Shown one piece after another: positions 7,618-13,355 of a stretch of 13,355 nucleotides of DNA. The notes below the pieces were generated by a model that made no database searches, was not told where the DNA came from, and saw only the letters and a program-made list of their open reading frames with translations. Location: contig JAUVDD010000019.1 of assembly GCA_030595525.1 (NCBI GenBank), positions 1 to 13,355 of the forward strand, read 5' to 3'. A program made the translations under genes and the position numbers. Each line of letters opens with the position of its first letter. Positions within the stretch are counted from its first letter, which is position 1. The DNA is from Puniceicoccales bacterium (lineage in GTDB: Bacteria > Verrucomicrobiota > Verrucomicrobiia > Opitutales > Oceanipulchritudinaceae).

Positions 7618-9477
7618 ATGCCGTTTTATTCTGAAGAAACCCTACAGGCAGTTCGATCAATTCCATTGTATGAAATTGTTCGAGCGGTGGTGGAGCTGTC
7701 CAGATCCGGCAAGAATTGGCGAGGATTGAGCCCGTTTAGTAACGAGAAAACTCCGTCATTTTTTGTCCTGACTGACAAAAACTACTTTAAATGCCATTCC
7801 AGCGGATTGGCTGGAGATGGAATCAAGTTTATTCAGGAAACCGAAAAACTGAATTTTCAGGAATCGGTGGAAGTGTTGGCTGAGCGATTTAATGTACCGG
7901 TTAAATACGCAAGTGGTGCCGAGCCCGATAGGGAAGCCAGAAGTGTGCGTCAGGCACTACTGGATATCCATGATTATGCCCGGGAGTATTATCATGGAGC
8001 GTTTATGGCGGATCATGCGATTTCGGAGGAAATCAGACGATATTGGGTGGAGGACCGCGGTTTTTCGTTGGAATTGGCGAGTGAGTTCAGTATCGGATTG
8101 GCTCCACCTGCCAGTCGTAAACTCATGGAAATTCTCCAGTCGAAGGATTTCAGCACAGAGGCCCTGTCAAAATGCGGTTTGTTTCACACGGGCCGGAACG
8201 ATCAGAATCCAGAAAGCTGGTTCTACGTTTTTCGCGGAAGATTGATGGTTCCTATTCGGGACTATCAGGGCCATGTTGTAGCCTTCACGGCCCGGCAGCT
8301 TGATGTTACCCCGAAGGATCATGGCTCGTGGAAAGCCAAATACATCAATTCACCGGAAACCCCGATTTTCAAGAAAAGCCAATTATTGTTCAATCTGGAC
8401 CGTGCCAAGGATGCTATAAGCTCAGCAAATCGGGCACTTATGGTAGAGGGACAACTTGATGCTTTAAGATGTTGGGATGTCGGGTTAAGGGAAGCCGTAG
8501 CTCCACAGGGAACGTCTGTAACCGAGGAGCAACTGGGACTGGTCAAACGATATACCGATCGCCTGGATGTCCTTCTGGATAACGATGCCGCAGGGGCGAA
8601 GGCGGTGCTCAGGGTGATTCCGATGGCCTTGAAGACAGGTTTGGAGATCCATGTTTATAGTCTGCCAAGAGGCGAAGATCCGGATGATTTTCTAAGGAAA
8701 AAAGGTGGTTCTGGATTGGGTGAGCTAGAGACATCTTCCGGCATTTATTTTGCAGGTAAGTACTTGTTGGGATCCGGGGATCCTTCTCCGGAAAAAAGAG
8801 CCAAGGTTCTTAACAGTCTTTTTGAGATGTTGGCCAATTGCTCGAGCGAAGTCGTTAGAGAGGGTTATTTTGAGGAAGCCGTACAGGCTACAGGTGCACC
8901 TGCGCCCGCCGCCAAGGCGGATTTTGAGCGCTTTTTCCGGCAAAACAGGAGTTCACGCAAGGCGTCTGTTTTACCAGTGCGAAAGAAAGGTGAAACAAAT
9001 TCATCCGAAACATTGACAAACCTCGAAGGCGACTTAACTTGGGCCATCCTTAAGAATGTGGAGTGGGCTGAATCTCTTGCGAAGGTCATTGACCATCAAT
9101 GGATTAGATCCAATACAATCGAAGGCAAGTTGCTGTCCCGCATTCTGGCTCAAACGACAGTTGATCTCATTGAAAGTCCAGGTGATATCTATTACTTGAT
9201 GGAAACCGATGAAGAACGGGCCTGTCTGGCACGTTTTGAAACGGATGACCGCCCCGGATCCGATATGGAAGCATTTGTCAATGAAACCCTCGCATCATTA
9301 GTCCGCCGATTTTGCCGGGAACGAGGCGATTTCCTTAACAAGGAGATTTTCAAACTTGGTCATAGCAAGGATGAAGCCACTAATTTACTCGATCATATGA
9401 AGGAACGCCGAGAATTGAAATTATTTATTCAAAACGGTCCTTTTCCGCGTGTCTATCTGTCCGATTCCACTGATTAG
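7618..9477 (+). CDS. dnaG: DNA primase with degenerate zinc-binding domain
   Basis: DnaG makes RNA primers for replication and works with the replicative helicase. The 619-residue product has the family layout: N-terminal zinc-type domain (1-100), catalytic core (about 105-365) and a divergent helicase-binding C-terminus (about 440-619). The core shows RGRLMVPIRD (206-215), KYINSPETPIF (241-251), a TOPRIM E278 in EGQLD (278-282), D321-N-D323 and GEDPDDFLRKKG (352-363). The zinc domain is odd. At the CX2HX17CX2C positions it has S38, S41, C59 and S62, so only one ligand remains although the spacing and surrounding residues (NEKTPSF, GDGIKFI) are kept. The ATG at 7618 is chosen over the GTG at 7615. 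No Shine-Dalgarno sequence is present. The gene precedes rpoD, as in the classical macromolecular-synthesis operon. Confidence 0.96.
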   Translation: MPFYSEETLQAVRSIPLYEIVRAVVELSRSGKNWRGLSPFSNEKTPSFFVLTDKNYFKCHSSGLAGDGIKFIQETEKLNFQESVEVLAERFNVPVKYASGAEPDREARSVRQALLDIHDYAREYYHGAFMADHAISEEIRRYWVEDRGFSLELASEFSIGLAPPASRKLMEILQSKDFSTEALSKCGLFHTGRNDQNPESWFYVFRGRLMVPIRDYQGHVVAFTARQLDVTPKDHGSWKAKYINSPETPIFKKSQLLFNLDRAKDAISSANRALMVEGQLDALRCWDVGLREAVAPQGTSVTEEQLGLVKRYTDRLDVLLDNDAAGAKAVLRVIPMALKTGLEIHVYSLPRGEDPDDFLRKKGGSGLGELETSSGIYFAGKYLLGSGDPSPEKRAKVLNSLFEMLANCSSEVVREGYFEEAVQATGAPAPAAKADFERFFRQNRSSRKASVLPVRKKGETNSSETLTNLEGDLTWAILKNVEWAESLAKVIDHQWIRSNTIEGKLLSRILAQTTVDLIESPGDIYYLMETDEERACLARFETDDRPGSDMEAFVNETLASLVRRFCRERGDFLNKEIFKLGHSKDEATNLLDHMKERRELKLFIQNGPFPRVYLSDSTD

Positions 9478-9486
9478 GATCCACTT

Positions 9487-9504
9487 ATTCGGTGAAAACC
9501 GGGT
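9487..9504 (+). other. Hairpin with GAAA tetraloop in the dnaG-rpoD gap
   Basis: In the 54-nt gap between dnaG and rpoD the sequence CGGT-GAAA-ACCG (9490-9501) can fold into a 4-bp stem closed by a GNRA-type loop. The stem extends to 7 bp (9487-9504) with two G-U pairs. No U-run follows, so it is not an intrinsic terminator. It could mark an mRNA processing or stability site that uncouples dnaG from rpoD expression; that role is inference. Confidence 0.35.
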
Positions 9505-9531
9505 GGAACCAGTCAATTCCCAATACCCATC

Positions 9532-11589
9532 ATGCCAGCAAAGAAACAATCCACTAAGAAAACAGCCGCTAAAAAGACGGTTAAGAAAGCAGTTGCCAAA
9601 AAGACGGTCACCAAAAAGACCGTAGCTAAGAAGGCAGCGGCTAAGAAGAAACCGGCTACAAAGAAACCGGTGGCCAAGAAAGAGGTGGCAGCGAAAAAAA
9701 CAGCCGCCAAGAAGGTCACTGCTAAGAAAACAGCAGCGAAAAAAACTGCTACAAAGAAAGCGGTTACAAAGAAAACGGCAGTAAAGAAAACGGCCACCAG
9801 GAAGACCGCTGCAGCAAAAAAGGCTGCTGAAGAGGCGGCAGAATTGGACAAGAAGGCGGCCATCAAGAAGGCTGTTAAAGCCTTAAAAGGAAAACGGAAA
9901 TCAAAGGAAGCTAGCGCAAGCGCCGTTGAAGCCGTATCGAAACCGGGTGATGTCAACGATCGGATTCGTACTTTGATCCGTCTCTCCAAGGAGCAGGGTT
10001 ATCTAACCTACAAGGACATCAACGATCAGTTACCGGAAACCGTCGATTCCCCTGCAGAGATTGAGAATGTTATTACCATTCTCGAAAACCTCGATATCGA
10101 CATCATCGATTCCGAAGAAGTTGAGCTGTATAAGCAGCGCGTGGAAGAAACCACTGAGGAGGAAGTCCGGACTGCCCAGTCCGATATTCTCGATGATCCG
10201 GTCAGGATGTATCTCAAGCAGATGGGTCAGGTGCCGCTGCTGACTCGGGAAGAAGAAGTTGCTATTTCCAAGCGTATTGAAGAGGCCGAAATGCGAGCCA
10301 TGGATACCTTGTTCTCCATAGCGTTCACGAAAGGATTCCAACGCGAGTTAGCCCAGAAACTGATCGACCGTGACGAACGCTTTGACCGTGTTGTTCTCGA
10401 TAAGAAGATTGAGAGTCGTGAACAGTATTTTAAGTTGTTACCTCGATTGATCGAACAAATCGATGCCATTGAAGTGAAGCTCGACGAGGCTTGGGTGGCG
10501 AAGGAAGCGGGAAAAAATGAAGCGGAAAAGAGCAAAGCCGGAACGCGTTATTCAAAGTACGAGGCGGAGTTGAAACCAATCTTCCGCAAATTCTGTTTCA
10601 AGCTGAAGGTGTTCGAAGAATACCTTGAGACTCTCGAGCCAATGATTCGCGAGATTCATACGGTTGTTGAAAACAAGACACTTGCCGAACAGGCAAAAAC
10701 CCGCCGTGGGCGTTCCATTGATATCGACAAGGTGAATCGTCGAATTGAAGAGATCCGCAAGCAACTCAGGGTTCACCCGATGGAATTCCTCGATATTCTG
10801 AAGGAAGTTCGGAAGGGAATGCGTGCAGCACACCGCGCCAAGACTGAGATGGTTGAAGCGAACCTTCGTTTGGTTATTTCGATTGCCAAGAAATACACAA
10901 ATCGCGGCCTGAGCTTCCTTGACCTGATTCAGGAAGGGAACATGGGTCTGATGAAGGCTGTTGAGAAGTTTGAATACCGCCGGGGATATAAGTTCAGTAC
11001 TTATGCAACTTGGTGGATTCGACAGGCAATCACCCGTTCGATTGCTGATCAGGCCCGGACTATCCGGATTCCTGTCCACATGATCGAAACCTTGAACAAG
11101 GTAATGCAGGTTCAGAAGCAGCTCCTTCAGGAGCTTGGGCACGAGCCTACAGCAGAGGAAGTCGCCGACGAAATGGACCTTCCTGTTGAACGTGTTCAGC
11201 AAATCATGAAGATGGCTCAACAACCGATATCCTTGCAAAGTCCAGTGGGTGACAGCGATGACACGAATTTTGGTGACTTTATCGAGGACAAGGGAGCAGA
11301 CAATCCATACGACATGACCGCTTATTCCCTGCTGAGGGAAAAGATCATGGATGTGTTGGATTCACTGACTGATCGTGAGCGCCGTGTCCTGAGTTTGCGT
11401 TTCGGTCTTGTTGATGGATACAGCCGGACTTTGGAGGAAGTTGGGCGTCAGTTTAACGTGACTCGTGAACGTATCAGACAGATTGAAGCCAAGGCATTGC
11501 GGAAGATGCGTCACCCGACCCGGATCCGTCAGTTGCACGGATTCTTCGAACCGGAACACGTTAAGAACCAATTGGATGCCAATCCATAG
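9532..11589 (+). CDS. rpoD: Primary RNA polymerase sigma factor (sigma-70) with Lys/Ala-rich N-terminal tail
   Basis: This is the housekeeping sigma factor that directs RNA polymerase to most promoters. The 685-residue product starts with a tail of about 123 residues made almost only of K, A, T and V in AAKKT-like units. Region 1.1 follows (about 139-200), then region 1.2 ([17 protein letters not shown], 221-237) and a non-conserved insert (about 255-430). Region 2 is at about 435-515 ([27 protein letters not shown] and [15 protein letters not shown]). Region 3 is at about 520-585, and region 4 at about 600-670, with the -35 helix-turn-helix around [20 protein letters not shown]. The insert between 1.2 and 2 is typical of RpoD rather than alternative sigma factors. 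The start ATG lies just before the tail and has no Shine-Dalgarno sequence; no other ATG fits between it and region 1.1. A strong terminator follows. Confidence 0.97.
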   Translation: MPAKKQSTKKTAAKKTVKKAVAKKTVTKKTVAKKAAAKKKPATKKPVAKKEVAAKKTAAKKVTAKKTAAKKTATKKAVTKKTAVKKTATRKTAAAKKAAEEAAELDKKAAIKKAVKALKGKRKSKEASASAVEAVSKPGDVNDRIRTLIRLSKEQGYLTYKDINDQLPETVDSPAEIENVITILENLDIDIIDSEEVELYKQRVEETTEEEVRTAQSDILDDPVRMYLKQMGQVPLLTREEEVAISKRIEEAEMRAMDTLFSIAFTKGFQRELAQKLIDRDERFDRVVLDKKIESREQYFKLLPRLIEQIDAIEVKLDEAWVAKEAGKNEAEKSKAGTRYSKYEAELKPIFRKFCFKLKVFEEYLETLEPMIREIHTVVENKTLAEQAKTRRGRSIDIDKVNRRIEEIRKQLRVHPMEFLDILKEVRKGMRAAHRAKTEMVEANLRLVISIAKKYTNRGLSFLDLIQEGNMGLMKAVEKFEYRRGYKFSTYATWWIRQAITRSIADQARTIRIPVHMIETLNKVMQVQKQLLQELGHEPTAEEVADEMDLPVERVQQIMKMAQQPISLQSPVGDSDDTNFGDFIEDKGADNPYDMTAYSLLREKIMDVLDSLTDRERRVLSLRFGLVDGYSRTLEEVGRQFNVTRERIRQIEAKALRKMRHPTRIRQLHGFFEPEHVKNQLDANP
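9541..9900 (+). repeat. Low-complexity tract encoding the AAKKT-type tail of RpoD
   Basis: About 360 bases are made of near-repeating AAG/AAA and GCN/ACN codons. They encode 38 lysines in the first 100 residues, with only two acidic residues there (E51 and E100). Synonymous codons vary between units, so this is protein-level repetition that has drifted rather than a fresh DNA expansion. The opposite strand shows a false hydrophobic frame rich in Phe, Ala and Val because of it. Confidence 0.85.
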
Positions 11590-11613
11590 GATTCTTTTAG
11601 GTGAAAAATTTCA

Positions 11614-11646
11614 CCCTCATCCGGAATTCTGGATGAGGGTTTTTTT
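11614..11646 (+). terminator. Rho-independent terminator of rpoD
   Basis: A perfect 9-bp stem, CCCTCATCC (11614-11622) with GGATGAGGG (11631-11639), has an 8-nt loop and is followed by a run of seven T at 11640-11646. It begins about 25 nt after the rpoD stop codon and reads in the rpoD direction. Confidence 0.92.
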
Positions 11647-11651
11647 AGAAA

Positions 11652-11683
11652 ACAAAAAAGCCCCGACGTATAGACGGGGCTTT
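11652..11683 (-). terminator. Rho-independent terminator of rpmG (and recA read-through)
   Basis: A 9-bp stem, AAAGCCCCG (11657-11665) with CGGGGCTTT (11675-11683), has a 9-nt loop. On the minus strand it is followed by a T-run (the A-run at 11654-11659 of the plus strand), so it ends transcripts from rpmG, whose stop is at 11708. The plus strand reads only three T after the stem, making it a weaker second stop for rpoD. Confidence 0.85.
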
Positions 11684-11707
11684 CGCATTTAAAGTTGTTG
11701 TAACAGC

Positions 11708-11875
11708 TTACTTGATCTCGCGATGAAGTGTATGGCGACGCAGACTCGGGTTGTACTTGTTCTTTTCAACTCGGCCTTGTTGCAGCTTCTTGTTACGTGA
11801 GGAGTTATAGCGCGACGGCGATTTGCCTTCTTTGCGCGCTTCGGTGCATTCCAATATAATGTGTTCTCTTGCCAT
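11708..11875 (-). CDS. rpmG: 50S ribosomal protein L33, zinc-free type
   Basis: L33 is a small protein of the large ribosomal subunit near the tRNA exit site. Translating the minus strand from the ATG at 11875 gives 55 residues with the family signatures ECTEARKEG (9-17), SRYNSSRNKK (21-30) and the C-terminal YNPSLRRHTLHREIK (41-55). Zinc-binding L33 has two CxxC pairs. This one has a single Cys (C10), with Ala, Arg and Leu elsewhere, so it is the zinc-independent form. No Shine-Dalgarno sequence precedes the start. It lies 78 nt downstream of recA on the same strand and is followed by a strong terminator, so it may be transcribed from recA or from its own promoter in the gap. A short AAAACC-TGAT-GGTTTT hairpin lies in that gap; its role is unclear. 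Confidence 0.95.
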   Translation of the reverse strand: MAREHIILECTEARKEGKSPSRYNSSRNKKLQQGRVEKNKYNPSLRRHTLHREIK

Positions 11876-11953
11876 CAGAAAATTAGGTTAAGCGGGAAAA
11901 CCTGATGGTTTTAACCGGTGGTGCAAGTCTGAAATGTCAGAAAGATGCTTATT

Positions 11954-13030
11954 TCAGGATTCTGCCGCTGCAGAGGCCTCATCTTCAAGGTGGCCGAGGG
12001 CACTGCCGCCGACAACCTTGACCTTGGAATAGATCTCCCTGGTGATCTTCTTAACGACATCCGGGTTCTCCTTAAGGTACTGCTTGACGGCTTCACGACC
12101 CTGACCAACGAGACTGCCCTCGTAGGATATCCAGGATCCTTTCTTTTCCAGAATCTTGTGCTCCAAACCGAGATCCAGAACAGATCCTGTCCGGGAAATA
12201 CCTTCGTTGTACATGATGTCGAACTCACATTCGGTGAAGGGTGGAGCTACCTTGTTTTTAACGACCTTCACGCGGGTTCGGTTCCCCTTGACCGCTCCGC
12301 TTGTGTCTTTGATGGCACCAATTCGACGAATGTCCAATCGGATGGATGCAAAGAACTTAAGCGCCCGACCGCCCGGCTGGGTTTCCGGACTACCAAACAT
12401 CACGCCGATCTTCTCACGAATTTGATTGGTGAACAGGCAAACACACTGTGTCCGGTTGATGGCCGCAGTTAAACGGCGCATGGCCTGGCTCATCATTCGG
12501 GCCTGCAATCCAATAGTGCTGTCGCCAAACTGACCATCCAGCTCGTTCTTGGATACAAGGGCGGCCACCGAGTCGATAACGATGATGTCGATGGCACCAC
12601 TGCGGATCAAAGTCTCAGTAATATTGAGAGCATCCTCACCGCTTTCCGGCTGGGCAACCATCAGGTTATCAGTGTCTACACCGACAATACGTGCATATCG
12701 GGGATCCAGGGCATGTTCAACATCGACGAACACGGCATTTCCTCCAGCTTTCTGCGCTTGAGCAATGAGGGCCAGACAAAGAGTTGTCTTGCCCGATGAC
12801 TCAGGACCATAAATTTCACTAATTCGGCCACGTGGAAGACCACCGACACCGAGTGCCAGATCAATTGACGGACAACCTGTGGGGATGACAGGGATATTCT
12901 GCATATGGGCTTCACCCAGACGCATGATGGCTCCATCGCCAAACTGCTTGTTGATGGCGGAAAGGGCAAAATCGAGAGCGTTGGTGCCTGATGGTGGTGA
13001 ACTTGTGGATTTAGATGTACTACGTGCCAT
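11954..13030 (-). CDS. recA: Recombinase RecA
   Basis: RecA forms filaments on single-stranded DNA, drives strand exchange in recombinational repair and triggers LexA cleavage in bacteria with an SOS response. The 358-residue product is standard in length and sequence. It has Walker [10 protein letters not shown] (75-83), the catalytic glutamate E105 in VDVEHALDP (102-110), Walker B IDIIVIDS (147-154), and the L2 DNA-binding loop region [18 protein letters not shown] (201-218). The C-terminus is short, with a modest acidic patch (LEDEAS, 348-353). The start is the ATG at 13030. The frame is open upstream to 13156, but those 42 residues (Cys, Asn and Phe-rich, from the AT-rich gap) do not resemble RecA. 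No Shine-Dalgarno sequence is present. It is divergent from carB and followed by rpmG on the same strand. Confidence 0.98.
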   Translation of the reverse strand: MARSTSKSTSSPPSGTNALDFALSAINKQFGDGAIMRLGEAHMQNIPVIPTGCPSIDLALGVGGLPRGRISEIYGPESSGKTTLCLALIAQAQKAGGNAVFVDVEHALDPRYARIVGVDTDNLMVAQPESGEDALNITETLIRSGAIDIIVIDSVAALVSKNELDGQFGDSTIGLQARMMSQAMRRLTAAINRTQCVCLFTNQIREKIGVMFGSPETQPGGRALKFFASIRLDIRRIGAIKDTSGAVKGNRTRVKVVKNKVAPPFTECEFDIMYNEGISRTGSVLDLGLEHKILEKKGSWISYEGSLVGQGREAVKQYLKENPDVVKKITREIYSKVKVVGGSALGHLEDEASAAAES

Positions 13031-13203
13031 GATTCTAGAAATTGGGTTGCTTATAAATTTATTGCAATTTGAGTGTTTAACAAAATTCAGGCAAGAAAAA
13101 TGTGATAATTTGTTCACTATTTCTGGATGAACTGAAGTATTTGCACAGAATTTCAAAATAGGTCTTGCGTGCCTTAGTATGCCGCCGCTTATTTCCCTTT
13201 TTA
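13031..13203. promoter_or_regulatory. recA-carB divergent intergenic region with a 21-bp dyad
   Basis: This 173-nt AT-rich gap must carry promoters for both recA (leftward) and carB (rightward). A dyad GTTCA-N11-TGAAC occupies 13112-13132, two helical turns long, about 80-100 nt before the recA start codon. It is built from the GTTC/GAAC half-sites seen in several LexA operators, but its spacing matches neither the E. coli nor the Bacillus consensus. A possible recA promoter on the minus strand is TTGTTA, 16 nt, TAAATT. No convincing carB promoter was found. The long run TTTCCCTTTTTA directly before the carB ATG contains no Shine-Dalgarno sequence. Confidence 0.35.
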
Positions 13204-13355
13204 ATGCCCAAGAGACCGGACATTGAAAGCATCCTCATTATCGGATCTGGACCAATAGTAATTGGTCAGGCCTGCGAATTTGATTATAGTGGCACTCAAG
13301 CTTGTAAAGCATTGAGGGAAGAAGGGTACCGGGTCGTCCTGGTAAACAGCAATCC
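13204..13355 (+). CDS. carB: Carbamoyl-phosphate synthase large subunit, N-terminal 50 residues (runs off the right edge)
   Basis: CarB makes carbamoyl phosphate from bicarbonate, ATP and ammonia supplied by CarA, feeding both pyrimidine and arginine synthesis. Translation from the ATG at 13204 gives a start characteristic of the family: a short basic lead (PKRPDI), then [20 protein letters not shown] at residues 10-29, GTQACKAL (30-37) and VVLVNSN (44-50). This is the nucleotide-fold beginning of the first ATP-grasp half. The coding frame continues past the window edge with no stop. carA is not next to it on the left, since recA is divergent there, so it must lie downstream or elsewhere. No Shine-Dalgarno sequence precedes the ATG; a pyrimidine-rich stretch does. 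Confidence 0.95.
   Translation, partial: MPKRPDIESILIIGSGPIVIGQACEFDYSGTQACKALREEGYRVVLVNSN

Noticed and set aside
9513..9989. 158-residue minus-strand frame rich in Phe, Ala and Val, looking like a membrane protein
   Set aside because: It is the antisense reading of the Lys/Ala codon tract of rpoD (AAG/AAA reads as CTT/TTT); the rpoD frame is continuous and recognised.
10552..11238. 228-residue minus-strand open frame
   Set aside because: It is antisense to conserved regions 2 and 3 of rpoD, with no protein motif of its own.
11876..11953. AAAACC-TGAT-GGTTTT hairpin between recA and rpmG as a recA terminator
   Set aside because: The stem is only 6 bp and no proper T-run follows on the minus strand, so it is too weak to call a terminator.
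13031..13156. 42-residue upstream extension of recA
   Set aside because: It is translated from the AT-rich intergenic region, is unlike RecA and contains the likely promoter and dyad.
1..13355. Search for tRNA, rRNA, CRISPR arrays, insertion sequences, phage genes and defence systems
   Set aside because: None was seen: the genes are housekeeping, no spaced direct repeats of CRISPR type occur, and no transposase or integrase frame is present.

Overview
The window reads as an ordinary bacterial chromosome segment carrying mostly housekeeping genes, with no mobile element, tRNA, rRNA or CRISPR array seen. The best taxonomic guess is Verrucomicrobiota, class Opitutae/Opitutia. This is inference from three things: the form of ribosomal protein L33, a dnaG-rpoD pair whose sigma factor carries a long Lys/Ala tail, and start codons that almost all lack a Shine-Dalgarno sequence. 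No marker gene here proves it.

Layout. 1-143 holds the start of an unrecognised leftward gene, separated from cysS by an AT-rich divergent control region. cysS (288-1736) and hemB (1744-2751) form a rightward pair. hemB collides tail to tail, with a 19-bp overlap, with a leftward cluster. In transcription order (right to left) that cluster is an exported DUF362-like protein (6178/6127-5060), a lone nuoA (5011-4637), quinone-dependent pyrD (4621-3557) and a very acidic unrecognised protein (3440-2733). From about 6177 a rightward cluster begins: a TPR lipoprotein, the DNA primase gene dnaG, and the primary sigma factor gene rpoD. This is a version of the macromolecular-synthesis operon without rpsU. 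Two terminator hairpins follow rpoD, one facing each way. Then come leftward rpmG (L33) and recA, and finally the start of rightward carB, which runs off the window.

No exotic new system is visible. The unusual points sit inside familiar genes. DnaG has lost three of its four zinc ligands at exactly conserved spacing and has EGQLD in place of the TOPRIM EGYxD motif. RpoD begins with a histone-H1-like tail of about 120 residues, 38 of the first 100 being Lys. HemB is the zinc-free aspartate type and L33 is the Cys-less type, so three proteins in one window use zinc-free versions, while CysRS keeps its zinc site. A hexanucleotide repeat encodes the charged tail of the acidic protein next to the hemB stop. 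nuoA stands apart from any other Complex I gene.
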